From an uncultured Treponema sp. (lineage in GTDB: Bacteria > Spirochaetota > Spirochaetia > Treponematales > Treponemataceae), in NCBI GenBank assembly GCA_946538875.1, contig CAMNHD010000089.1, forward strand, positions 1 to 6,620: a DNA stretch of 6,620 bases, given 5' to 3'. The position numbers were made by a program, and so were the translations under genes. Shown here in pieces: positions 1-5,647 of this stretch. The notes below the pieces were generated by a model. The model was not told the DNA's origin, made no database searches, and saw nothing but the letters and a program-made list of their open reading frames with translations. The stretch's first letter is position 1; the number at the start of each line of letters is the position of its first letter.

Positions 1-24
1 GTCGTCATTCTTAAGTCTAATCAT
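1..24 (-). CDS. Start of an unidentified minus-strand gene, truncated by the left window edge
   Basis: Read on the minus strand, an ATG at 24-22 opens a frame that runs without a stop to the edge and encodes MIRLKNDD. A Shine-Dalgarno-like GAGGTG (36-31) lies 6 nt upstream of this ATG, and a strong promoter lies about 90 bp upstream on the same strand. Another ATG four bases upstream (28-26) hits a stop after three codons, so it is not the start. Eight codons are too few to suggest a function. The call rests on the agreement of promoter, ribosome site and open frame, not on protein similarity. Confidence 0.45.
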
Positions 25-50
25 ACATGTCACCTCGAAAAATAAATCAT

Positions 51-86
51 GGAATTTTCCGGCCTGGAACACATCCGGAATCTTCC
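51..86. repeat. Pair of GGAA-NN-TTCC palindromes in the leader of the leftward gene
   Basis: GGAATTTTCC (51-60) and GGAATCTTCC (77-86) are near-identical 10-bp imperfect palindromes whose starts are 26 bp apart. Both are followed by CG. Between them, TTCCGG (57-62) and CCGGAA (75-80) form a 6-bp inverted repeat with a 12-nt loop. The block lies inside the predicted untranslated leader, downstream of the promoter at 140-112. It could be an operator for a dimeric repressor or an RNA hairpin. The sequence does not decide between these, and chance is possible for motifs this short. Confidence 0.35.
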
Positions 87-111
87 GTACACAGCCATAG
101 AAATTGCAGAA

Positions 112-140
112 ATTATAGTGATTCTCGGGCTTTTATTCAA
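112..140 (-). promoter_or_regulatory. Sigma70-type promoter for the leftward gene at the window edge
   Basis: On the minus strand, a -35 box TTGAAT (140-135) is separated by exactly 17 bp from a consensus -10 box TATAAT (117-112). Transcription should start near 105. That gives a leader of about 81 nt before the ATG at 24. This is one of the best promoter matches in the window. It also argues against reading the same stretch as a plus-strand protein. Confidence 0.65.
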
Positions 141-189
141 TACTAGACATCTTGCGCACAAGGGAATCAATTTTGACGCAAAGCAAACA

Positions 190-216
190 CAAAGTGGCTA
201 CCCTTCCGACACTTTG
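190..216. repeat. Small inverted repeat in the divergent intergenic region
   Basis: CAAAGTG (190-196) and CACTTTG (210-216) are perfect 7-bp inverted arms around a 13-nt loop. No T run follows on either strand, so this is not a convincing terminator. It lies between the leftward promoter and the GC-rich island. The stretch 141-240 holds no gene that I can support. Confidence 0.3.
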
Positions 217-240
217 GTATTTGGTTTAAAAATCTATTTC

Positions 241-350
241 CGTGGCGTGCGCCCCGGCGTGGAGGCCCTGCGCATGCAGCCCACTGGACTGAGCGCAGCG
301 AGGGAAGCGGGTGAGCGGGAGCGAAGGCCGGAAGGCCGGTGAAAGTGGAG
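241..350. repeat. GC-rich intergenic island 1
   Basis: A block of about 110 bp is far richer in G and C than the AT-rich DNA on both sides, and its right half is purine-rich on the plus strand. It contains a perfect tandem duplication of the 8-mer AAGGCCGG (324-331 and 332-339). This also gives a GGCC-GGAA-GGCC hairpin with a GNRA-type loop (326-337). It shares GCGCAGCRAG (293-302) followed by AGGCCGGA (325-332), in the same order and orientation, with the island at 5452-5574. A frame open across it (49-342) has no ribosome site and ends in low-complexity Arg/Glu/Gly sequence, so I read the block as a non-coding dispersed repeat. The family assignment is inference from two copies. Confidence 0.5.
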
Positions 351-432
351 ACAAAACCTTGATTTTATAAAAAATAACAGTTATTTATCGGGAGAAAGGC
401 GCAAAAAGCGGATAAAAAGCCCCCTTTCAGTC

Positions 433-461
433 TTTACTTAAAATAAAAAATTTCCGATAAT
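433..461 (+). promoter_or_regulatory. Promoter for the chemoreceptor gene, sigma70-like with a sigma28-like -10
   Basis: TTTACT (433-438), a 17-bp spacer and GATAAT (456-461) match four of six and five of six bases of the sigma70 boxes. The same -10 region reads TCCGATAA (453-460), one base off the flagellar sigma28 (FliA) -10 GCCGATAA. No good sigma28 -35 is visible at the expected place (434-441 reads TTACTTAA). Transcription from about 468 would give a leader of roughly 100 nt. That leader includes a 6-bp hairpin, AATCTT/AAGATT (471-476, 482-487), around a T5 loop. The choice of sigma factor is undecided. Confidence 0.5.
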
Positions 462-571
462 GTAGAAAGTAATCTTTTTTTAAGATTCGCCCCCTATTTA
501 AAATTTACGTGCGAATTCTTGCGGGATGTGTTCCGTGGATTCTTGAGATTTGCTGTTAAGGAGCGTTTTTT

Positions 572-2425
572 ATGAAATCTGAAGCAACATTGGTTTCCAA
601 GATGCCGCCGGTTATCAAGGTTCTTTTTTGGCTGGTATGTTGGACTCCCTTCCTTTACATGATTATTTCCGGACAGCTGATTGGTGCTTATACTCTGCAG
701 GAAATCATGCGCATTATTGTGTCACCCTATATGATTCCTGTTCTTGTCATCATCATCGGAGGACCGTTTGCGACTCTTACGGTTCTGGAAAAGAAGCTCC
801 GGCAGTATCAGCCGGGAGAGCTTGACAAATACAATAATATTGTCTTTTTGTCTCAGTTTGTCACCATTGCTATTCCGGTTACTCTTATGATTTTGTATCC
901 ATTCGTGATCGGGGCTTCATGCCGCAGCCAGGGAATTACTTTTGATTCTCTCTATATTGCTTCGCTGAGTCTTGGCTCTCTGGGCAGCTGTGGTGTACTT
1001 TTCTACGTGCAGTTCCTTGAGATGTACGAGAGATGGCTTTCGTGGCTTCCTATCGAACGCAGGCATGTCAAGATGGATTTGTTCAAGCGCAATCTTCTTG
1101 TTTCGTTCTTTGGCGGTGTTGGTATAATCTTTTTGGGTATAAATCCGCTTTTCTGCTCAAGGCTGAATTCTTTGTCCGCGCATGACCTGTTTGTGTCCCG
1201 TATGCTGCCGCAGTTTTTCTTTGCAATGATTATGCAGATGATTGACTTTGGTGCTATGTCCAGGGGACAGGCCGGACGTCTTGCCAAGATTGCCCAGCTG
1301 AGCGATGCAATGGCTAACGGTGATTATTCCGAGCATTCATTGAAGATTGAAAGCCGTGACAACTTTGGTGTGCTTGTCACTTACCTGAACCGTTTCCACG
1401 ACGCGACCAGGAGGCTGCTTTTGGGTATTCAGGACAATGTGGCCACCAGCACGCGGATTGTCGGTGAGCTTTCTTCCAATATGGACGAGACTTCTGCGAG
1501 TGTGGAGCAGATTGTGGACAATATCGGCAACGTAAAGCAGCAGATGGTGAACCAGTCCAGCGGTGTGGAGCAGGCCACTGCCACTATTGAAGAAATCATG
1601 CAGAATATTGAAAAGCTGAACGAAAGTATCCAGCTGCAGTCCACGGGTGTTTCGGAAAGTTCCTCTGCGGTTCAGCAGATGGTTGCAAACATTCAGTCTG
1701 TGACTACAATCCTGCAGAAAAACGAAGTTTCGGTGAATGACTTGACGGAGGCGTCCAATGTGGGACAGGCCCGTGTTGAGGAAAGCGTGCACATGTCGGA
1801 AAAGATTCTTTCCGAGTCCACTGGTCTGATTGAAGCGTCTTCTGTCATTCAGAATATTGCCGAGCAGACCAACCTGCTTGCCATGAATGCGGCTATCGAG
1901 GCTGCCCATGCGGGTGAAGCGGGCAAGGGCTTTGCTGTTGTTGCTGACGAAATCCGCAAGCTGGCTGAGCAGAGTAATGTTCAGGGAAAGGCGATTACGG
2001 AAAGTCTCCACGGGCTTGAGGAAGCTATCAGCGGTGTCTCCGAGAGTACAAAGCTGATGCAGAACCAGTTCGGGGTTATTTATAATCTTGCGCAGACTGT
2101 AAAGCAGCAGGAAGATGTTGTCATGAATGCCATGAACGAGCAGGCTTCCGGCAGTGAGCAGGTGCTTCAGGCTATCCGCAGCATTACTGATTCCACGGCG
2201 AGTGTGCGTCAGGGCTCCAATGCCATGCTTGCGGGCGGTAAGGAAGTTGTCCGCGAGATGAATATGCTTGCCGCCACTACTCAGCGCACTCTGGATTCCA
2301 TGACGGAGATGGCGGGCGGTACTGACCAGATTCTCAAGGCTGTAAAGGATGTAAATGTATCATCTTCCAAGAACAAGGAAAGCATTGATTCTCTTGCGCA
2401 TGAGATGGAACGCTTTAAGCTGTAG
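572..2425 (+). CDS. Methyl-accepting chemotaxis protein with a six-helix membrane domain
   Basis: This 617-residue chemoreceptor should sense a stimulus at or in the membrane and control CheA through CheW, and so flagellar rotation. Six hydrophobic segments are visible at about 13-33, 47-68, 92-114, 127-148, 173-193 and 209-226, with only short loops, so no Cache- or 4HB-type periplasmic domain is present. A HAMP-like linker (about 229-285) follows, then a long Ser/Gln/Glu-rich coiled coil. The signalling tip at about 426-468 has the family hallmark around [20 protein letters not shown]. His446 stands where E. coli Tsr has Arg388, a common variant. About 170 residues follow the tip, which fits a long class of roughly 44-48 heptads. 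No C-terminal CheR-binding pentapeptide is seen. The ATG at 572 is fixed by AAGGAG (558-563), 8 nt upstream. The gene appears to be transcribed alone, and the ligand is unknown. Confidence 0.93.
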   Translation: MKSEATLVSKMPPVIKVLFWLVCWTPFLYMIISGQLIGAYTLQEIMRIIVSPYMIPVLVIIIGGPFATLTVLEKKLRQYQPGELDKYNNIVFLSQFVTIAIPVTLMILYPFVIGASCRSQGITFDSLYIASLSLGSLGSCGVLFYVQFLEMYERWLSWLPIERRHVKMDLFKRNLLVSFFGGVGIIFLGINPLFCSRLNSLSAHDLFVSRMLPQFFFAMIMQMIDFGAMSRGQAGRLAKIAQLSDAMANGDYSEHSLKIESRDNFGVLVTYLNRFHDATRRLLLGIQDNVATSTRIVGELSSNMDETSASVEQIVDNIGNVKQQMVNQSSGVEQATATIEEIMQNIEKLNESIQLQSTGVSESSSAVQQMVANIQSVTTILQKNEVSVNDLTEASNVGQARVEESVHMSEKILSESTGLIEASSVIQNIAEQTNLLAMNAAIEAAHAGEAGKGFAVVADEIRKLAEQSNVQGKAITESLHGLEEAISGVSESTKLMQNQFGVIYNLAQTVKQQEDVVMNAMNEQASGSEQVLQAIRSITDSTASVRQGSNAMLAGGKEVVREMNMLAATTQRTLDSMTEMAGGTDQILKAVKDVNVSSSKNKESIDSLAHEMERFKL

Positions 2426-2448
2426 TTTTTGGAGTGTAGGTTTTAGGA

Positions 2449-2529
2449 AGAATTGATTCGTTCATTACGTGTGTCCGGCTGGCTGGGTTTCTTTTGTCTC
2501 GGCTGTTCACTTGTGCAAAAATCAATTCT
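2449..2529. repeat. Distant inverted repeat between the chemoreceptor gene and argS
   Basis: AGAATTGATT (2449-2458) and AATCAATTCT (2520-2529) are perfect 10-bp inverted arms separated by 61 nt. In a read-through transcript they could close a stem just upstream of the 15-bp argS hairpin. The arms are AT-rich and the spacing is large, so this may be chance. No T-box consensus is visible inside the loop. Confidence 0.25.
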
Positions 2530-2534
2530 CTGTT

Positions 2535-2579
2535 AAACTCCTTGCATAATATCAGGTAAGCTGTTTATGCAAGGAGTTT
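2535..2579 (+). terminator. Perfect 15-bp hairpin plus T run; right arm contains the argS ribosome binding site
   Basis: AAACTCCTTGCATAA (2535-2549) and TTATGCAAGGAGTTT (2565-2579) are perfectly complementary around a 15-nt loop (2550-2564). The right arm ends in a run of six T (2577-2582), as in an intrinsic terminator for the chemoreceptor transcript 110 bp upstream. The right arm also holds AAGGAG (2571-2576), the argS Shine-Dalgarno site, 7 nt before its ATG. Any transcript spanning both arms would therefore be terminated or have its ribosome site paired. A transcript starting inside the loop would carry only the right arm and stay translatable. Structure is seen directly; the regulatory reading is inference. 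Confidence 0.7.
2545..2550 (+). promoter_or_regulatory. argS: Possible -10 box for argS
   Basis: CATAAT matches five of six bases of the sigma70 -10 box and lies inside the left hairpin arm. Transcription would begin near 2557, within the hairpin loop, giving a leader of about 27 nt without the left arm. No convincing -35 lies 16-18 bp upstream (TCAATT at 2522-2527), so this is weak. An alternative, TTGTGC (2511-2516) with TAAACT (2534-2539), is no better. Confidence 0.3.
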
Positions 2580-2583
2580 TTTA

Positions 2584-4428
2584 ATGGCTAGTCAGAAAGA
2601 TGCCTTCCGCAGTATCGTCACTGCCGCAATCAATGAATTCAAGAATCAGAAATCTGTTGAAGGGGAGGCAGTTTCCCCTGACTCCGTAAGGGTAGAGAAT
2701 CCTCCTAAGCCAGAGATGGGAGACCTTGGTGCACCTATGTTCACTTTGGCAAAGGCCTTCCACATGGCTCCATCTGCAATTGCCCAGGGGGTTGCCAAGA
2801 TTATCAGCGATGCTGCTGCTGCCGGTAAATCTCTGGGAGGAGAAAATCCTGCTTCGCTTGGTACCTTTGCGCCTGTTGGTCCTTATGTGAATGTAAAGCT
2901 GAACAAGGCAAATGCCTCTGCCGACATCCTTATGGCGATTGCCGCACAGGGGGACAATTATGGTTCCCTTGACGAAGCCGGCAATGCTCCGCTCAAAGGG
3001 CGCAAGGTCATGGTGGAATACTCTTCACCAAACACAAACAAGCCGCTTCACCTGGGGCACATGAGAAACGACGCTCTTGGCGAGTCAGTCAGCCGCATCC
3101 TGAAAAAAGCAGGCGCAGAAGTTTTCCGTACCAACATCATCAACAACCGCGGCGTGCACATCTGCAAGTCCATGCTGGCATACAAGCTTTTCCACGAAGC
3201 CAAAGGCGACACTCCTGAGTCCCTGGGGATTAAGGGTGACCACTTTGTGGGACAGTGCTACGTTGAATACGACAAGTACGCAAAGGAACATCCCGAAGCG
3301 GCACAGGCTGCAGAGGAAATGCTCGTAAAATGGGAAGCCGGTGATGCAGAAGTCCGCGCACTGTGGCAGAAGATGAATGACTGGACACTTGGCGGCGTGC
3401 AGAAGACTTACGACCGCACTGGAGTAGGCTTTGAAAAGCTGTATTTTGAAAGCGACACTTATCTGCTTGGCAAGGAAGTGATTCAGACTGGTCTGGAAAA
3501 GGGCATTTTCTACAAGGCAGAGGACGGCTCCGTGCGCATAGACATCACTCCTGTTGTTGGAAAGGACCGCGACGGCAACCCCCAGAGCAAGGTTCTCCTG
3601 CGCAAGGACGGAACTTCTGTATACATCACCCAGGACATCGGTACTGCAATAAAGAGACATGAGGACTGGTCTTACAACCAGATGGTCTACGTGGTTGCAA
3701 GCGAGCAGCTTTACCACTTCAAGGTTCTGTTCTACATTCTGCGCCAGCTTGGCTATGACTGGGCGGAAAAACTCTATCACTTGAGCTACGGTCTGGTGAA
3801 CCTGCCTTCCGGACGCATGAAGAGCCGGGAAGGAACAGTTGTGGATGCTGACGATCTGATTGACAACCTGCATGCCGATGCACTCAAGGCTATAAACGAA
3901 AAGGGACGTGACGAAGCTGTCGGCGACCCTGACGAAGTTGCGGAGAAAGTGGCTCTTGCGGCTCTGCATTACTATCTGCTGCAGATTACACCAATCAAGG
4001 ACATGCTCTTTAACCCGGAGGAAAGCCTCTCGTTCAACGGAAACACAGGCCCTTACCTGCAGTACATGGGAGCACGCATTGCTTCCATTCTGCGCAAGGC
4101 AAAGGAACAGGGGCTTGAACCATCTTCCGCAGGACAGGCGGCTTCTCTGCTGACCCACCAGAACGAATGGGATCTTATCAAGAAGCTGGGCGACTTCCCG
4201 AAGATTGTGGCAAAAGCCGCAGACGACCTGGATCCAAGCCAGGTGACTTCTTACCTTTACGACTTGTGCAAGGCGTTCAGCGCATTCTACCGCGACTGCC
4301 CGATCCTGAATATTGTTCAGGACCAGCCGGAAATGGCAAAGGCCCGCCTTTTCCTGGTGCAGTGTACGCTCACCGTGCTTAGAAGTGCGATGGAGCTTGT
4401 GCTGGTTCCGTATCTGGACAGAATGTAG
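2584..4428 (+). CDS. argS: Arginyl-tRNA synthetase (ArgRS)
   Basis: This cytosolic class I enzyme uses ATP to charge tRNA-Arg with arginine. At 614 residues it is slightly longer than E. coli ArgRS (577). The N-terminal tRNA-recognition domain (about 1-110) includes the KPEMGDLGAP stretch (42-51). The HIGH motif is HLGH (156-159) inside SSPNTNKPLHLGHMR (147-161). The KMSKS loop is degenerate, RMKSREG (411-417), as is usual for ArgRS. Lys153, three residues before HIGH, is the lysine thought to compensate in this family. The C-terminal helical DALR anticodon-binding domain begins near NTGPYLQYMGAR (487-498) and the protein ends LVPYLDRM. The start is fixed by AAGGAG 7 nt upstream, within the 15-bp hairpin. 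Third codon positions look more T-rich in the first 400 bases and more C-rich later, but the frame is intact throughout. argS ends 34 bp from the convergent metF. Confidence 0.97.
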   Translation: MASQKDAFRSIVTAAINEFKNQKSVEGEAVSPDSVRVENPPKPEMGDLGAPMFTLAKAFHMAPSAIAQGVAKIISDAAAAGKSLGGENPASLGTFAPVGPYVNVKLNKANASADILMAIAAQGDNYGSLDEAGNAPLKGRKVMVEYSSPNTNKPLHLGHMRNDALGESVSRILKKAGAEVFRTNIINNRGVHICKSMLAYKLFHEAKGDTPESLGIKGDHFVGQCYVEYDKYAKEHPEAAQAAEEMLVKWEAGDAEVRALWQKMNDWTLGGVQKTYDRTGVGFEKLYFESDTYLLGKEVIQTGLEKGIFYKAEDGSVRIDITPVVGKDRDGNPQSKVLLRKDGTSVYITQDIGTAIKRHEDWSYNQMVYVVASEQLYHFKVLFYILRQLGYDWAEKLYHLSYGLVNLPSGRMKSREGTVVDADDLIDNLHADALKAINEKGRDEAVGDPDEVAEKVALAALHYYLLQITPIKDMLFNPEESLSFNGNTGPYLQYMGARIASILRKAKEQGLEPSSAGQAASLLTHQNEWDLIKKLGDFPKIVAKAADDLDPSQVTSYLYDLCKAFSAFYRDCPILNIVQDQPEMAKARLFLVQCTLTVLRSAMELVLVPYLDRM

Positions 4429-4433
4429 AAAGA

Positions 4434-4449
4434 GCGGCTGCCGGGCCGC
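4434..4449. terminator. Short GC hairpin between convergent argS and metF ends
   Basis: GCGGC (4434-4438) and GCCGC (4445-4449) form a 5-bp GC stem with a 6-nt loop in the 34-bp gap between the two stop codons. It could slow polymerase from both sides, but neither strand shows a following T run. It is at best a weak or factor-assisted bidirectional terminator. Confidence 0.3.
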
Positions 4450-4462
4450 AGATATGTGCCCG

Positions 4463-5344
4463 TCAGCTGTTGACCGCCGCCACAATGGAGTCGATGTTCG
4501 CCATGATAGCCTTTGCGACGGCAGGTTTGTTCATCGTGTAGATATGGATACCCCGCACTCCGTTGCTGATCAGGTCAATAATCTGGTCAGTGGCGTAGTC
4601 GATTCCGGCCTGCCACATAGCATCAGGGTGGTTTTCAAATTTGTCGCAGAAAGAAAGCAGCTTTGCAGGGACATAAGCGCTGGAAAGCTTTACCATGCGG
4701 CTGACCTGTGAACTGTTCGTTATAGGCATGATTCCCGCAAGCACCGGCACATGGATTCCCTTTGACTGGAGCCTGTACAGGTAACTGTAGAGCATGTTGC
4801 TGTCAAAGAACATCTGTGTGGTCAAAAAGTCCACGCCCGCATCGACCTTGTACTTGAGGTTTTCTATATCATCCTCACGGTTTGCGCTTTCTGGATGACC
4901 TTCTGGGTAACAGGCACCGCCGACGCAAAAGCCCGCCTCCTTGAGCAGAGGAACAAGAGAACTGGCATGTTCAAGACCAGGCCCGGTGGCACTCTCACCT
5001 TCCGGCAGATCAGCAGGAATATCACCCCTCAGTGCAAGGACATTCTGGATCCCGGCCTTGCGCATAGCCTGTATAGTAAGCGCGACACTTTCCTTTGTAT
5101 TTCCGACGCAGGTAAGATGAGCCAGGGCAGGAGTGTCAAAATTGATAATCTTGTTTGCAATTTCCACAGTATTCACCTGAGTCGTACCGCCCGCACCGCA
5201 AGTGATGGACATAAAGTCAGGCTTGAGCGCAGAAAGTTCCTCGGCGGCATTCACCACGGAGTCAAAATTCGCCTGCTTTTTTGGCGGGAACATCTCGAAC
5301 GAAACGGTGACTTTTTTGTTTTCCAAAATCTCTTTAATCATCAT
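4463..5344 (-). CDS. metF: 5,10-methylenetetrahydrofolate reductase
   Basis: This cytosolic FAD-dependent TIM-barrel enzyme reduces 5,10-methylene-THF to 5-methyl-THF, the methyl donor for methionine synthesis. From the preferred start it has 293 residues, normal for bacterial MetF. Conserved elements in order are VSFEMFPPK with Glu17, SITCGAGG (46-53), LAHLTCVG (74-81), LALRGDIP with Asp108, FLTTQMFFD with Gln177, and PVLAGIMPIT (200-209). Glu17, Asp108 and Gln177 correspond to E. coli Glu28, Asp120 and Gln183. The frame stays open upstream to an ATG at 5410, which would add 22 residues. I prefer 5344 (or the adjacent ATG at 5341) because the family's homology starts there, no Shine-Dalgarno precedes any candidate, and the extra codons coincide with the promoter. 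The gene is convergent with argS and apparently monocistronic. Confidence 0.95.
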   Translation of the reverse strand: MMIKEILENKKVTVSFEMFPPKKQANFDSVVNAAEELSALKPDFMSITCGAGGTTQVNTVEIANKIINFDTPALAHLTCVGNTKESVALTIQAMRKAGIQNVLALRGDIPADLPEGESATGPGLEHASSLVPLLKEAGFCVGGACYPEGHPESANREDDIENLKYKVDAGVDFLTTQMFFDSNMLYSYLYRLQSKGIHVPVLAGIMPITNSSQVSRMVKLSSAYVPAKLLSFCDKFENHPDAMWQAGIDYATDQIIDLISNGVRGIHIYTMNKPAVAKAIMANIDSIVAAVNS

Positions 5345-5350
5345 AGCAAG

Positions 5351-5379
5351 AGTATATTTTTTTCCGCAAGACTTTTCAA
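5351..5379 (-). promoter_or_regulatory. metF: metF promoter placing the start site at or beside the start codon
   Basis: On the minus strand, TTGAAA (5379-5374), a 17-bp spacer and TATACT (5356-5351) match five of six bases in each sigma70 box. Six bases separate the -10 box from the ATG at 5344, so the expected first transcribed base is the A of that ATG, within a base or two. The mRNA should therefore be leaderless or nearly so. That agrees with the absence of a ribosome site. It also excludes a SAM riboswitch or similar leader for this transcript. Confidence 0.65.
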
Positions 5380-5451
5380 GTCTGAAACTGGACTTCATAT
5401 TCTGGAACATATTGAAAATTTTTGTGTTTGTATTTTACCATAATTGATTTC

Positions 5452-5574
5452 CCCGGACTTGCCAGGCGCCTAGCCCGGATTGGAGTGGTTGCGCAGCAAG
5501 ACTGGCGGAACGCCAGGCCGGAGGCGGAAGCCGGAGCCACGCAAAGCCGGTCAGCGGTACAATTGGCTCCGGGT
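5452..5574. repeat. GC-rich intergenic island 2 with several inverted repeats
   Basis: About 120 bp of GC-rich sequence sits between the divergent metF and 5648 promoters, in AT-rich surroundings. It contains the palindrome AGGCGCCT (5464-5471). CTGGCG-GAA-CGCCAG (5502-5516) is a perfect 6-bp stem with a triloop. CCGGAGCCA (5531-5539) and TGGCTCCGG (5564-5572) are perfect 9-bp arms with a 24-nt loop. AAGCCGG occurs twice (5528-5534, 5544-5550). CCCGGA near the left edge and TCCGGG (5569-5574) loosely bracket the block. GCGCAGCAAG (5491-5500) then AGGCCGGA (5515-5522) recur from island 1. It lies upstream of both flanking promoters, so it is unlikely to be a terminator for either gene. I see no coding sequence in it. 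Confidence 0.5.
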
Positions 5575-5575
5575 C

Positions 5576-5604
5576 TTTAAAAGAATCTGAATATGAGTTA
5601 TAAT
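5576..5604 (+). promoter_or_regulatory. Promoter for the RsbW-like gene
   Basis: TTTAAA (5576-5581), a 17-bp spacer and a perfect TATAAT (5599-5604) form a sigma70-type promoter on the plus strand. The -35 box begins 3 bp after the 9-bp stem of GC island 2. Transcription from about 5611 gives a leader of about 37 nt. Confidence 0.6.
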
Positions 5605-5647
5605 CACTGTGTAGACTTAAAAAAGTTTCATCAAGGCAGGAGAATAT

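Noticed and set aside
49..342. A 97-codon open frame on the plus strand
   Set aside because: It has no Shine-Dalgarno, runs over the leftward promoter and the GC-rich island, and ends in low-complexity Arg/Glu/Gly sequence typical of translated repeats.
1337..2011. A 224-codon open frame antisense to the chemoreceptor gene
   Set aside because: It mirrors the MCP coiled coil and signalling domain, and the plus-strand protein is clearly the real one.
2426..2583. T-box leader controlling argS
   Set aside because: Leader-controlled tRNA synthetase genes prompted the check, but I find no T-box consensus in the 158 bp. The hairpin overlaps the ribosome site rather than preceding an antiterminator.
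3085..4485. A 466-codon open frame antisense to argS, overlapping the metF end
   Set aside because: The opposite strand encodes an unmistakable full-length ArgRS. The antisense frame has no recognisable motif and is a by-product of argS codon use.
5345..5410. N-terminal extension of MetF from the ATG at 5410
   Set aside because: There is no ribosome site, the extra residues are not part of the MetF fold, and these codons coincide with the predicted promoter.
5345..5647. SAM or other riboswitch upstream of metF
   Set aside because: The best promoter leaves no leader, and the GC island lies upstream of it, so it would not be transcribed with metF.
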